Shown: positions 23,576 through 31,820 of the stretch, piece by piece
Position numbering within the stretch: position 1 is the stretch's first letter
Layout of the letters: each line of letters starts with the position of its first letter
Assembly (NCBI GenBank): GCA_028819475.1
Contig: JAPPLJ010000035.1
Location: 1-40,997, forward strand
DNA length: 40,997 nucleotides
Direction of reading: 5' to 3'
Origin: Rhodospirillaceae bacterium
GTDB taxonomy: Bacteria > Pseudomonadota > Alphaproteobacteria > Bin65
The notes under the pieces: generated by a model
Database searches by the model: none
What the model saw: only the letters and a program-made list of their open reading frames with translations
What the model was told of the DNA's origin: nothing
Program-made: the position numbers and the translations under genes

Positions 23576-23836
23576 TCACAGGCAGTCGCGGTGGCCGCGG
23601 TCGCGGTCTTCGCGAATCAACACTTCCGATAGCGTTTGGGGACGCCCCTCGGTTTCGCGGCGTAGCCGGTCCGCCACGGCGAGGAAGGAGGCGCGATTGG
23701 CGGCCACGTCGTCCCCGGCAGCGCTTTCCGGAATATGGCGCACTTCGTCTTCCAGGGAGCGGTTGTTCGATGCAGCGCGCCGCGCCAGCCGCTGCACCAC
23801 ACTATCGTAGATCTGTCGAATTCTGATTGATGCCAT
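23576..23836 (-). CDS. FitA-like ribbon-helix-helix antitoxin, no toxin partner seen
   Basis: An 86-residue protein starting [35 protein letters not shown], which is the Arc/FitA-type ribbon-helix-helix domain: a beta strand, then a helix with RLxRRAxxxxRSLEDEV. The C-terminal half ([29 protein letters not shown]) is the usual toxin-binding tail. GGGAGA precedes the ATG by 8 bases. A FitB/VapC toxin gene normally follows within a few bases. Here the next 100 bp downstream are non-coding and then ubiX begins, so this appears to be an orphan antitoxin or a solitary regulator. Confidence 0.75.
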   Translation of the reverse strand: MASIRIRQIYDSVVQRLARRAASNNRSLEDEVRHIPESAAGDDVAANRASFLAVADRLRRETEGRPQTLSEVLIREDRDRGHRDCL

Positions 23837-23988
23837 CGATCCGTCTCCCGGCCACCACGATCAAAGCGATAACATTTCCTGACCGGCGGTCAATGCCCGG
23901 CCCGCCGCCCCATGCCGCGCTTCCCCTGCGCAGGCTCGCCCGCTATATCTTCGGCGATTTCCGGCTTCCCCATCGCGGACCCCGCCCC

Positions 23989-25200
23989 ATGACCGACGCC
24001 TATATCTTCGATGCCGTGCGCACGCCGCGGGGCCGCGGCAAGGCCGACGGCGCCCTGCACGAGATCACGCCGGTCGATCTGGCCGCGCAGACCCTCGGCG
24101 CCCTGCGCGACCGCAGCGACCTGGACACGTCGAGGATCGACGACATCGTGCTGGGCTGCGTCATGCCGGTCGGCGAACAGGGCGCCGATATCGCCCGGCT
24201 AGCCGCGCTCAAGGCGGGCTACGACGAGAAGGCGACCGGCATCCAGATCAACCGCTTCTGCTCATCGGGCCTCGACGCCTGCAACCTGGCGGCGGCGCAG
24301 GTCATGTCCGGCCAGGCCGATCTCACGATCGGCGGCGGCGTGGAGAGCATGAGCCGGGTGCCGATGGGATCGGACGGCGGCGCCTATGCCATGGACCCGG
24401 CGGTTGCCATGCCGATCTATTTCGTGCCCCAGGGCATCGGCGCTGACCTGATCGCGACCCGCGAGGGCTTCTCGCGCGACGATGTCGATTCCTACGCGGT
24501 CGAATCCCAGAGGCGCGCCGCGGCGGCGTGGGAGAACGGCCGATTCGAGAAGACGGTCGTCCCGGTGACGGACGTCAACGACCGGGTCGTCCTGGCGAAG
24601 GACGAGCATATGCGCCCGGAGACCGACATGCAGTCGCTCGGCGCGCTCAACGCCTCCTTCGAGGGCATCGGCGGCCAGTTCGGTTTCGACGCCGTCGCCA
24701 TCCAGCGCTATCCCGAGGTCGAGCGGATCGTCCATGTCCACACGCCGGGCAACTCCTCCGGCATCGTCGACGGCGCCGCCGCCATGCTGATCGGCACGAA
24801 GGAGATGGGCGAGGAACTCGGCCTCAAGCCCCGCGCGCGCATCCGCGCCTTCGCCTCCAACGGCTCGGAGCCGACCATCATGCTGACCGGCCCGGTCGAC
24901 GTCACCCGCAAGGCGCTGAAACGGGCCGGCATGGAGACCGGCGACATCGACCTGTACGAGCTCAACGAGGCTTTCGCCTCGGTCGTGCTCTACTACATGA
25001 AGCAGCTCGGTATCGACCACGACCGGATCAACGTCAACGGCGGCGCGATCGCCATGGGCCACCCGCTCGGCGCGACCGGCGCGATGATCCTCGGCACGCT
25101 GCTCGACGAGATGGAGCGCCGCGGCGCCGAAACCGGCCTCGCCACGCTGTGCGTCGGCGCCGGCATGGGCGCGGCGACGATCGTCGAGCGGGTGCACTAG
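23989..25200 (+). CDS. Acetyl-CoA C-acetyltransferase (thiolase)
   Basis: A 403-residue thiolase that interconverts acyl-CoA plus acetyl-CoA and 3-oxoacyl-CoA. The nucleophilic cysteine lies in [14 protein letters not shown] (about residue 90). [14 protein letters not shown] (catalytic His) and [13 protein letters not shown] (acid/base Cys) are intact. It has the FadA/acetyl-CoA acetyltransferase start [23 protein letters not shown] at 23989, which agrees with the family; upstream in-frame ATGs add unrelated sequence. An SCP2-domain gene follows 55 bp downstream, so lipid beta-oxidation or a related pathway is likely. No 3-hydroxyacyl-CoA dehydrogenase gene is adjacent. Confidence 0.94.
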   Translation: MTDAYIFDAVRTPRGRGKADGALHEITPVDLAAQTLGALRDRSDLDTSRIDDIVLGCVMPVGEQGADIARLAALKAGYDEKATGIQINRFCSSGLDACNLAAAQVMSGQADLTIGGGVESMSRVPMGSDGGAYAMDPAVAMPIYFVPQGIGADLIATREGFSRDDVDSYAVESQRRAAAAWENGRFEKTVVPVTDVNDRVVLAKDEHMRPETDMQSLGALNASFEGIGGQFGFDAVAIQRYPEVERIVHVHTPGNSSGIVDGAAAMLIGTKEMGEELGLKPRARIRAFASNGSEPTIMLTGPVDVTRKALKRAGMETGDIDLYELNEAFASVVLYYMKQLGIDHDRINVNGGAIAMGHPLGATGAMILGTLLDEMERRGAETGLATLCVGAGMGAATIVERVH

Positions 25201-25255
25201 ACCCTGATTCCCCAATCGCCCGCACCGCCGGGCGCGCCCAGCGAGGAACCCGTCC

Positions 25256-25555
25256 ATGAGCCTTGCCGACGTCACGTCAGCGATGCGCGAGCGCATCGGC
25301 GACGCCTCCGGCCTCGACGCCACGGTGAAATTCGATTTCGGCGGCGACGGCTGCCTCTACCTCGACGGGACAGCCGAGCCCTACGCGGTCTCCAACGAGG
25401 ACACGGACGCCGACTGCGTCGTCGCGATGTCGCTGGACGACTTCAAGGAGATGGCGACCGGCGAACTCGACCCGACGACCGCCTTCATGATGGGCAAGCT
25501 CAAGGTCACCGGCGACATGGGCGTCGCCATGAAGCTGGCGGCGGTGCTGGGGTGA
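25256..25555 (+). CDS. SCP2 sterol-binding domain protein
   Basis: A 99-residue stand-alone SCP2 domain. VKFDFGGDGCLYLDG, DADCVVAMSLDDFKEMATGELDPTTAFMMGKLKVTGDMGVAMKLAAVL contains the landmarks (quoted in pieces: GELDPTTAFMMGKLKV, GDMGVAMKLAAVL). The domain binds acyl-CoA or other lipids in a hydrophobic tunnel. It follows the thiolase gene in the same direction, in keeping with fatty acyl handling, and has GAGGAAC upstream of its ATG. Confidence 0.9.
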   Translation: MSLADVTSAMRERIGDASGLDATVKFDFGGDGCLYLDGTAEPYAVSNEDTDADCVVAMSLDDFKEMATGELDPTTAFMMGKLKVTGDMGVAMKLAAVLG

Positions 25556-25650
25556 GTGCGCAGCGTCGCGGCCGCGAATTGCGTCCGGCAGACTTGTTGC
25601 AATCCGTCGACCGTCTTGACGCCTTCCGATTCAAACAGTATTTGAATTTT

Positions 25651-25680
25651 TTGACCAGTTAATATTACCGGTTAAAATAA
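25651..25680 (+). promoter_or_regulatory. Promoter with tandem 13-bp repeats for the antitoxin-toxin pair
   Basis: TTGACC at 25651-25656 and TAAAAT at 25673-25678 form a -35/-10 pair with 16-bp spacing. Between them and overlapping the -10, ACCAGTTAATATT (25654-25666) and ACCGGTTAAAATA (25667-25679) are adjacent direct repeats matching at 10 of 13 positions, a plausible operator. The antitoxin ATG is at 25684, six bases after the -10 and with no Shine-Dalgarno, so the mRNA is probably leaderless or nearly so. Confidence 0.65.
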
Positions 25681-25683
25681 GAC

Positions 25684-25935
25684 ATGCAGACTATCAGCGC
25701 CACCGAAGCGAAGGCGCGGCTGGCGGAAGTGCTCCGTACGGTCGAGCGCGGCGAGACCGTAGCCATAACCCGTCATGGCGCGGCCATCGCTCATGTGATC
25801 CCCGTCCAGGCGAGCGAAAGCGCCGAACGGGCACAGGCGATGGCCGACTTTCTGCGGATTCGGGAAAAATGGAAGCCTGCCGGCATGTCGGTCGAGGAAC
25901 TACTCCGGGCGCGCCATGAGGGCCATCGCCTTTGA
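25684..25935 (+). CDS. Phd/YefM-family antitoxin
   Basis: An 83-residue antitoxin starting MQTISATEAKARLAEVLRTVERGETVAITRHGAAIAHVIP, the Phd/YefM DNA-binding and dimerisation domain, followed by a helix that wraps the toxin (FLRIREKWKPAGMSVEELLRARHEG). It should repress its own promoter, which has two 13-bp direct repeats, and neutralise the VapC toxin. Its stop overlaps the toxin start by 4 bases (TTGA). Confidence 0.9.
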   Translation: MQTISATEAKARLAEVLRTVERGETVAITRHGAAIAHVIPVQASESAERAQAMADFLRIREKWKPAGMSVEELLRARHEGHRL

Positions 25936-26351
25936 ATCTCTTTGTCCTCGACGCTTCGATCGCGCTTGCATGGCTGCTGAACGAGGAAGCCGGATCGCAG
26001 GCGGACCGGGCCTGGCTGCGCCTGAAAGACGACGACGCGCTGGTTCCCCGGCTTTGGCATTTTGAGGTCCGCAACGGCTTGCTCGTTGCAATGCGCCGGG
26101 GCCGGATTGCGCGCGATGCATCGGCGCAGCTGCTTCGCGCCCTTGAACGCTTCCCGATCCGGACCGACGTCGAACCCGATCTGGAAACGGCCTTCGATCT
26201 GGCCGACAGGCACAGACTTACCATCTACGATGCTGCGTATCTGGAAGCGGCCTTGCGGAATTCTGCGCCGCTGGCCACGCTGGACAAGGCTCTTGCACAA
26301 GCCGCGGCCGAGTGCGGCCTGTCCCTGGTCGGCGGCCGCATCGGGACGTAG
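25932..26351 (+). CDS. vapC: VapC-type PIN-domain ribonuclease toxin
   Basis: A 139-residue PIN domain. The start is TTG 25932, overlapping the antitoxin stop. Acidic active-site residues are Asp7 (FVLDASIALAWLL), Glu near 43 (WHFEVRNGLLVA) and Asp near 99 (TIYDAAYLEAAL), with ATLDKALAQAA at the end. PIN toxins cleave specific RNAs, often tRNA or rRNA. It forms a type II toxin-antitoxin pair with the gene before it and is tail-to-tail, 18 bp apart, with another toxin-antitoxin-like pair. Confidence 0.92.
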   Translation: MNLFVLDASIALAWLLNEEAGSQADRAWLRLKDDDALVPRLWHFEVRNGLLVAMRRGRIARDASAQLLRALERFPIRTDVEPDLETAFDLADRHRLTIYDAAYLEAALRNSAPLATLDKALAQAAAECGLSLVGGRIGT

Positions 26352-26369
26352 AAGACGTGTGGCGGCTCG

Positions 26370-26870
26370 TTAGCGACTATCGCCGCCCGACTCGCCGAGA
26401 CCGATCCGGGCGTTGACCCGCTGGGCGCCCGGCGCCGCCGCGAACCAAGCGCTTGCATCGCGGAATCCCTCGCGCAGCTTGCCTTTGACCGAGTCCAGGT
26501 AAGGCGGCATTTCGGACGCCCGGTAAAGCCCGCCCAGGGACGGCGGCGGCATTTGCCGCTTTTGCAGCGCTTGCCGGGTCACCTTCAGCCGTGCAGCGAC
26601 TTCGGCGAGGCTGACCAGGTCAGGCTTTACCTCCCGAAGCACAGCCCCTTCCGGAAGGGCGGACAGGACCTGCTGCACCGTATCTGAGATGACTGCCTCG
26701 GCTTCCCGGCCGGCGCACGTGAACCCCAAGCCGATCAGGCCCGGTGCGCCCAAGCCGACCGCCGCGTCGTCGCATCCGGCTTCGTAAAGGGCGTCGAGGA
26801 TGGCATCCTCGTCCACGGTCTCTTCCGGAAGCGCAAAGACCAGATCGAACTCGAACTTCGTTTCAGGCAT
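26370..26870 (-). CDS. Helix-turn-helix protein, probable antitoxin/repressor of HicA-like gene
   Basis: A 166-residue protein I do not recognise as a named family. The N-terminal half (FEFDLVFALPEETVDEDAILDALYEAGCDDAAVGLG) looks like an alpha/beta domain also seen in proteins paired with small toxins. A helix-turn-helix lies near residues 86-106 (SLAEVAARLKVTRQALQKRQ). It begins 8 bp after the HicA-like gene and in the same direction, toxin-first, and a 28-bp palindrome lies upstream of that gene. I infer that it binds the palindrome. No enzyme motif is visible. Confidence 0.6.
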   Translation of the reverse strand: MPETKFEFDLVFALPEETVDEDAILDALYEAGCDDAAVGLGAPGLIGLGFTCAGREAEAVISDTVQQVLSALPEGAVLREVKPDLVSLAEVAARLKVTRQALQKRQMPPPSLGGLYRASEMPPYLDSVKGKLREGFRDASAWFAAAPGAQRVNARIGLGESGGDSR

Positions 26871-26878
26871 GGACGCCG

Positions 26879-27133
26879 TTATCCCAACATGACGCAGCCG
26901 TTGGCTTTTCTAAGCAACTCGTCCGCGTGCGCTTGCGGATTGCGCGGCGTGCTCCACACGGACATCCGGCAGAACGTCCCGGAACGGCAGACGTTCCCAG
27001 CATTCGCCGGGCAAAGGACATAGCCCCACGAATGGGCGCTGCGCCCTTTGGCTTCCTCAACCGTCCAGCCTGCCGACTCGAGATACTTCAACGCAGATTC
27101 GATCTCTTTGTTCGGATGCCTCTTCCTTGGCAC
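26879..27133 (-). CDS. Small HicA-like protein, probable toxin
   Basis: An 84-residue protein with start GTG 27133 (VPRKRHPNKEIESAL); a TTG at 27148 is an alternative but falls on the edge of the palindrome. KEIESALKYLESAGWTVEE, then SAHSWGYVLCP, then a Cys-rich CRSGTFCRMSVWSTPRNP pattern. The first part has the helix-strand order and a His near a strand as in HicA mRNA interferases. The Cys residues suggest metal binding. Family membership is by resemblance only. It is followed by the HTH gene; the two form a toxin-antitoxin-like unit. Confidence 0.6.
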   Translation of the reverse strand: MPRKRHPNKEIESALKYLESAGWTVEEAKGRSAHSWGYVLCPANAGNVCRSGTFCRMSVWSTPRNPQAHADELLRKANGCVMLG

Positions 27134-27147
27134 AGATAACCCCGCCA

Positions 27148-27175
27148 ACCTTTGTTGTCAATTGACAACCAAGGT
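27148..27175. promoter_or_regulatory. 28-bp near-perfect palindrome, likely operator
   Basis: The core GTTGTCAATTGACAAC (27154-27169) is a perfect 16-bp palindrome. It extends as ACCTT on the left and AAGGT on the right, with a single mismatched pair (27153/27170). It contains TTGACA in both orientations. It lies 15 bp before the GTG of the HicA-like gene and 50 bp beyond the leuD stop, so it can serve only the small-gene pair. Confidence 0.75.
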
Positions 27176-27225
27176 ATTTTCCCGCTTTTCCTGCGTGAAA
27201 AGATTTCGTAGCGGGTCGGTCGCCT

Positions 27226-27846
27226 CTACGTCGCCGCCGGCGTCATCCACGGCCGGTCCTGGGCGTGGCGGGCTTCGAAGCTGTCGATGCTGGCGGCCTT
27301 CTGCAGGGTCAGGCCGATATCGTCGAGGCCGTTGAGCAGGCAGTGCTTGCGGAAGGGCTCGACCTCGAAGGCGACGGTCTCGCCGTTCGGCCGGGTGATC
27401 GTCTGGGCCTCCAGGTCGACCGTCACGGTCGCGTTGGCGCCCATCTGCGCGTCCGCCATCAGCGCGTCGACATCCGCCTGCGGCAGGACGACCGGCAGCA
27501 TGCCGTTCTTGAAGCAGTTGTTGAAAAAGATGTCGGCGAAGCTGGTCGAGATCACGCAGCGGATGCCGGCGTCGAGCAGCGCCCATGGCGCGTGCTCGCG
27601 CGACGAGCCGCAGCCGAAATTGTCGCCGGCGACCAGGATCTTGGCCTCTTTGTAAGCCGGCTTGTCGAGCACGAAATCCCCGGTGACGACGCCGTTCCTG
27701 TCGGTGCGCATTTCGTGGAACAGGCCGGCGGACAGGCCGGTCCGCTTGATCGTCTTGAGATACTGCTTCGGAATGATCGCGTCGGTATCGACGTTGACCA
27801 TCGGCAGCGGCGCGGCGACGCCGGTGAGCGTGGTGAAATTTTCCAT
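27226..27846 (-). CDS. leuD: 3-isopropylmalate dehydratase small subunit
   Basis: A 206-residue LeuD, the swivelling domain of isopropylmalate isomerase, which converts 2- to 3-isopropylmalate in leucine synthesis. [40 protein letters not shown] and [17 protein letters not shown] are the family landmarks, with the GSSREH loop intact. It starts 24 bp after leuC and is co-transcribed. No leuB follows; the next DNA holds the operator palindrome and the HicA-like/HTH pair. Confidence 0.96.
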   Translation of the reverse strand: MENFTTLTGVAAPLPMVNVDTDAIIPKQYLKTIKRTGLSAGLFHEMRTDRNGVVTGDFVLDKPAYKEAKILVAGDNFGCGSSREHAPWALLDAGIRCVISTSFADIFFNNCFKNGMLPVVLPQADVDALMADAQMGANATVTVDLEAQTITRPNGETVAFEVEPFRKHCLLNGLDDIGLTLQKAASIDSFEARHAQDRPWMTPAAT

Positions 27847-27870
27847 CCGTCTTCTCCCGTTTGATCCCGC

Positions 27871-29277
27871 CTACAGCGCCCGCACGTCGGCGAGCCGGCC
27901 GCTCACGGCCGCCGCCGCCGCCATCGCCGGGCTGACCAGATGGGTCCGCGCGCCGCGGCCCTGCCGGCCCTCGAAGTTGCGGTTCGAGGTCGAGGCGCAG
28001 CGCGCGCCCATCGGCACCTTGTCGGCGTTCATCGCCAGGCACATGGAACATCCCGGCTCGCGCCATTCGAATCCGGCCTCGGACAGCACCCGGTCCAGTC
28101 CTTCCTGCTCCGCCTGCTCCTTGACCAGCCCGGAGCCGGGCACGACCAGCGCGCGCACGCCCTCGGCGACCCGGCGGCCCTTCGCGACCTCGGCGACCGC
28201 GCGCATGTCCTCGATCCGCCCGTTGGTGCAGGAGCCGATGAAGACATAGTCGACCGCGAGATCGGTCATCCGCTCGCCGCCTTCGAGGCCCATATAGTCG
28301 TACATGCGGGTCCACGCGGCGCGCTGGGCGTCGTTCTCCGCCTGGTCGAGGGTCGGCACGCTGCCGTCGATCGGCGAGACCTCCTGCGGGCTGGTGCCCC
28401 AGGTGACAATCGGCGGGATGTCCGGCGCGTTCAGCGAGACTTCGGTCTCGTATCGGGCGCCGTCGTCGGACGGCAGAGTCTTCCAGTAGTTGAGCGCGGC
28501 TTCCCATTGCGCGCCCTTGGGCGTCTTGGGCCGGCCCCTGAGATAGTCGAAGGTCGTCTCGTCCGGCGCGACCAGGCCGGCGCGCGCGCCCGCCTCGATC
28601 GACATGTTGCACACCGTCATGCGGCCTTCCATGGAGAGGTTGCGGACCGCCTCGCCGGCATATTCGATGACATGGCCGGTGCCGCCGGCGGTGCCGATCT
28701 TCCCGATGATGGCGAGGATCAGGTCCTTCGCCGTCACACCGAGCGGCAGGGCGCCGTCGACGGTAATCCGCATATTCTTGAGCGGGCGCTGGATCAGCGT
28801 CTGGGTCGCCAGCACATGCTCGACCTCCGACGTGCCGATGCCGAAGGCAAGCGCGCCGAAGGCGCCGTGGGTCGCCGTATGGCTGTCGCCGCACACGATG
28901 GTCGAGCCCGGCAGGGTGAGTCCCTGCTCCGGGCCGATGATATGGACGATGCCCTGGCGGATGTCGTCCATGTCGAAGAATTCGATGCCGAACTCCCCGG
29001 CGTTCGAGCGCAGCAGGTCGATCTGGATCTGCGCTTCCGCGTCGTCGACCGTCATGCCCCGGCCCGGCGTGGTCGGGACGTTGTGATCGGCGACCGTGAG
29101 CGTCAGGTCCGGGCGGCGCACCGTCCGGCCGTTTTCGCGCAGCCCTTCGAAGGCCTGGGCGCTGGTGATCTCGTGCACCAGGTGCCGGTCGATATAGATC
29201 AGGCAGGTGCCGTCGTCCTGCTCATGCACCAGGTGGCTCTGCCAGATCTTGTCGAAGAGCGTTCGGGGTTGGGTCAT
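27871..29277 (-). CDS. leuC: 3-isopropylmalate dehydratase large subunit
   Basis: A 468-residue aconitase-family protein forming isopropylmalate isomerase with LeuD. The three [4Fe-4S] cysteines are in [14 protein letters not shown] and [54 protein letters not shown] (in pieces) and [20 protein letters not shown] are hallmarks. The start at ATG 29277 ([15 protein letters not shown]) fits the family; upstream in-frame sequence is a shadow of rplS. It lies 82 bp after rplS in the same direction, a typical alphaproteobacterial junction. Confidence 0.96.
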   Translation of the reverse strand: MTQPRTLFDKIWQSHLVHEQDDGTCLIYIDRHLVHEITSAQAFEGLRENGRTVRRPDLTLTVADHNVPTTPGRGMTVDDAEAQIQIDLLRSNAGEFGIEFFDMDDIRQGIVHIIGPEQGLTLPGSTIVCGDSHTATHGAFGALAFGIGTSEVEHVLATQTLIQRPLKNMRITVDGALPLGVTAKDLILAIIGKIGTAGGTGHVIEYAGEAVRNLSMEGRMTVCNMSIEAGARAGLVAPDETTFDYLRGRPKTPKGAQWEAALNYWKTLPSDDGARYETEVSLNAPDIPPIVTWGTSPQEVSPIDGSVPTLDQAENDAQRAAWTRMYDYMGLEGGERMTDLAVDYVFIGSCTNGRIEDMRAVAEVAKGRRVAEGVRALVVPGSGLVKEQAEQEGLDRVLSEAGFEWREPGCSMCLAMNADKVPMGARCASTSNRNFEGRQGRGARTHLVSPAMAAAAAVSGRLADVRAL

Positions 29278-29359
29278 CGCTTGGCCTCCCTGTCCGTGTT
29301 CCGTGCCGCCGTCCGCGGGATCGCGGCTGTGGCGCGCCGCGGGACGGCGCCGGACTCGT

Positions 29360-29986
29360 TCAGTCTTCCTTCTCTGCCGTGCCGGCGCCGTCGGCAGACT
29401 CCGTTTCGGCTTCCGCCCCGGTCGACCCGGCCTCCGCTTCGGCAACGCCGGATTCCGCCGATGTCGTTTCGGCTTCCGCTTTAGGCGAATCGCCCTCCGT
29501 TGCAGCCGCCTCCGCCGCTGCCGCACCGTCGGGTTCCGCAGCGGCTTCGACCGGAACCTCGGCAGGTGCGGGCGCTGCCGCGCTTTCGTCGACCGCGTCG
29601 GCCCCCTCGGCCTTCTTCATGCCGCGGCCGGTCGTCCGCTCGACGATACGGGCCCGCTTGCCGGTCCGGCCGCGCAGATAATAGAGCTTGGCCCGGCGGA
29701 CCTTGCCGCGGCGGATAATCTCGATCGATTCGACGCGCGGGCTGTAGAGCGGAAAGACGCGCTCGACGCCCTCGCCGTAGGACAGCTTGCGCACGGTGAA
29801 GGACGAGTTGAGGCCGGCGTTGCGCCGCCCGATGCACACGCCCTCGAACGCCTGGACCCGCTCGCGGTTACCCTCGACGACCCGGACGTTGACCCGAACG
29901 GTATCGCCTGGGCTGAAATCCGGGATCTCCTTGTCGCCGGCAATCTCGGCGAGATGTTCCTGCTCGATTTCCTGGATGATGTTCAT
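29360..29986 (-). CDS. rplS: 50S ribosomal protein L19 with acidic C-terminal tail
   Basis: A 208-residue L19; the usual length is 115-130. Residues 1-115 are a normal L19 ([29 protein letters not shown], quoted in part; [35 protein letters not shown]). Then KK and an ~80-residue tail rich in Ala and Glu follows ([37 protein letters not shown]). The tail is read in the same unbroken frame. L19 sits at the 30S-50S interface. The ATG at 29986 follows trmD by 4 bp. Moderate Ala-rich L19 extensions are known in alphaproteobacteria; the rpsP product of the same operon also has an acidic tail. Confidence 0.95.
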   Translation of the reverse strand: MNIIQEIEQEHLAEIAGDKEIPDFSPGDTVRVNVRVVEGNRERVQAFEGVCIGRRNAGLNSSFTVRKLSYGEGVERVFPLYSPRVESIEIIRRGKVRRAKLYYLRGRTGKRARIVERTTGRGMKKAEGADAVDESAAAPAPAEVPVEAAAEPDGAAAAEAAATEGDSPKAEAETTSAESGVAEAEAGSTGAEAETESADGAGTAEKED

Positions 29987-29990
29987 CGGC

Positions 29991-30725
29991 CTACACGCCT
30001 TTCCCCGGTTGCTGCCCGGCGGCATATCGGGCCCACAGGTCGGGCCGGCGCATCCGGGTGATGTCCTCTGCCTGCGCCAGCCGCCAATCGGCGACCCGCG
30101 CGTGATGTCCCGACAGCAGCACCTCCGGCACGGTCATGCCGTTCCAGGTCTGCGGCCGTGTGTAGTGGGGATGCTCCAGCAGTCCCCGCTCGAAACTTTC
30201 CTCCGCCAGCGAACGCGCGTCACCGACAACGCCGGGCAGCAGCCGCACGCAGGCGTCGATCAGCACCGCCGCCGCCGGCTCGCCGCCGGACAGGACATAG
30301 TCGCCGATGCTCATTTCCTCCAGGGCGTGCGCCTCGATCGCGCGCTGGTCGACCCCTTCGTAGCGGCCGCACAGGATGACCGCGCCGGGGCCCGCCGCCA
30401 GTTCGCGCGCCCGCCGTTGGGTCAGCGGCGCGCCGCGCGGCGACAGGAAGATACGCGGCCGGCCGTCCGCCGGCCCGGTTTCCAGCGACCGCAGCGCTGC
30501 ATCGACGATGTCGGCCCGCATCACCATGCCCGGCCCGCCGCCGAAGGGCGTATCGTCCACCGTGGCGTGCCTGTCGCGCGCAAAATCGCGGATATCCACG
30601 GTATCCAGAGACCACACGCCCCCGTCGAGCGCCTTGCCCGCCAGCGAATGGCCCAGGCAGCCCGGAAACATCTCCGGGAACAGGGTCAGCACCGTGGCCG
30701 ACCAGGCGGTTGCGCCGGCGCTCAC
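29991..30725 (-). CDS. trmD: tRNA (guanine(37)-N1)-methyltransferase
   Basis: A 244-residue SPOUT enzyme that methylates N1 of G37 in tRNAs reading CUN, CCN and CGG codons, preventing +1 frameshifts. [35 protein letters not shown] and the knot segment [21 protein letters not shown] with [14 protein letters not shown] are intact. It overlaps rimM by 4 bp and lies 4 bp before rplS. Confidence 0.97.
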   Translation of the reverse strand: MSAGATAWSATVLTLFPEMFPGCLGHSLAGKALDGGVWSLDTVDIRDFARDRHATVDDTPFGGGPGMVMRADIVDAALRSLETGPADGRPRIFLSPRGAPLTQRRARELAAGPGAVILCGRYEGVDQRAIEAHALEEMSIGDYVLSGGEPAAAVLIDACVRLLPGVVGDARSLAEESFERGLLEHPHYTRPQTWNGMTVPEVLLSGHHARVADWRLAQAEDITRMRRPDLWARYAAGQQPGKGV

Positions 30726-31261
30726 CGGTCGTCCTCCGCGGCCGGCGGCGCTTCGGCTTCCGCCAGGTGCGCGGCGTCGACGGTCACTTCGCCGGCGGCA
30801 AGATCGATGCGCGGAACGGCGGTCTGCGTAAACGGCAGCAGGACCAGCCTGCGCGACGGCCGGCGGATCTCGATCAGGTCGCCGGCGCCGAAATCGTGCA
30901 GCGCGTGGACGGTTCCGGCGGCGCAGCCTTCGGAATCGACGACGCGCAGGCCGATCAGGTCGGCGTGGTAGAATTCGTCCTCCCCGGGCGCCGGAAAGCG
31001 TTCGCGCGGGACATGGAGCCTCAGGCCCTTGAGCGCTTCGGCCGCGTCGCGATCCGCGATTCCGCTGAGGCGCGCGATCACGGTTCCGCCGGATTCGCCG
31101 ACCAGCGACAGCTCGAAGGCGCGCGCGCCCCCGGCATCGGTCACCGGCCCGTAGGCGGCGACGTCCTCCGGCGCGTCCGTAAACGGCTTGATCCTGACGT
31201 TGCCGCGCACCCCGTGCGCCCCGGCAACCGCCCCGATGCAGACCATCTTGCGCTCCGACAT
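30722..31261 (-). CDS. rimM: 16S rRNA processing protein RimM
   Basis: A 179-residue RimM that binds S19 and helps mature the 30S head. [22 protein letters not shown] is the N-terminal landmark (quoted in part here as [14 protein letters not shown]). A PRC-barrel domain follows: [36 protein letters not shown]. The start at ATG 31261 ([10 protein letters not shown]) is preferred; an in-frame ATG at 31303 would overlap the rpsP stop. It overlaps trmD by 4 bp. Confidence 0.95.
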   Translation of the reverse strand: MSERKMVCIGAVAGAHGVRGNVRIKPFTDAPEDVAAYGPVTDAGGARAFELSLVGESGGTVIARLSGIADRDAAEALKGLRLHVPRERFPAPGEDEFYHADLIGLRVVDSEGCAAGTVHALHDFGAGDLIEIRRPSRRLVLLPFTQTAVPRIDLAAGEVTVDAAHLAEAEAPPAAEDDR

Positions 31262-31292
31262 GACCGGCCGGACCGGCAGCGACGCCGCCGGG

Positions 31293-31775
31293 TCAGCCTT
31301 CATCCTTGGCTTCGGCCTCGGCTCCGGTTCCAGCCTCGGCTCCGGCTTCAGCCTCAACTTCGGCTTCAGTCTCGACTTCGGCTTCAGCCTCAACTTCGGT
31401 TTCGGCCTCGACCTCGGGCTTGGCCGCCGCAGCCGCGTTTCGTTTCTCTTCGCGCTCGCGGCGGCGCTCCAGCGTCTTCTCGCCCGGCAGGTGTTTTTTC
31501 GTCTGAAGCGGCGCCTCGCGCCGGCCGGCGAGGCCGGCGGTGCCGAGGAAACGCGATACGCGGTCCGACGGCAGCGCGCCGACGCCGAGCCAGTGCCGCA
31601 CCCGCTCCTCCTTCAGGACGACCCGGTCCGGATGGTCTTTCGGCAGCATCGGGTTGTAGGAACCGACGCGCTCAATGAAACGGCCGTCGCGCGGCATGCG
31701 CGAATCGGCCACGACGATCCGGTAGAAGGGGCGCTTCTTTGCCCCGCCCCGGGCCAGTCTGATGCGTAGGGACAT
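31293..31775 (-). CDS. rpsP: 30S ribosomal protein S16 with acidic repeat tail
   Basis: A 160-residue S16; the core (residues 1-85) is standard: [54 protein letters not shown]. After a basic helix ([17 protein letters not shown]) comes a ~45-residue tail of Glu alternating with Ala, Val and Thr, made of 6-residue repeats of the form EVEAEA. The DNA of the tail is an 18-bp tandem repeat (31344-31415). The family is usually 80-130 residues long. It is the first of rpsP-rimM-trmD-rplS and is 45 bp downstream of ffh. Confidence 0.96.
   Translation of the reverse strand: MSLRIRLARGGAKKRPFYRIVVADSRMPRDGRFIERVGSYNPMLPKDHPDRVVLKEERVRHWLGVGALPSDRVSRFLGTAGLAGRREAPLQTKKHLPGEKTLERRREREEKRNAAAAAKPEVEAETEVEAEAEVETEAEVEAEAGAEAGTGAEAEAKDEG
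31344..31415 (-). repeat. 18-bp tandem repeat encoding the S16 acidic tail
   Basis: Four consecutive units (31344-31361, 31362-31379, 31380-31397, 31398-31415), of which the first and third are identical on the plus strand (GGCTTCAGCCTCAACTTC). Each encodes a hexapeptide such as EVEAEA. Shorter GGCTTCGGCCTC-like pieces continue toward the stop codon. Confidence 0.85.
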
Positions 31776-31820
31776 GTGAGTTTCTCTCGCGTTCCGTTCA
31801 GGGATTCTCTTGGCTTCGGG

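Noticed and set aside
27146..27148. TTG as start of the HicA-like gene
   Set aside because: It lies at the edge of the operator palindrome and directly beside AAAGG with no spacing; GTG 27133 fits the family start better.
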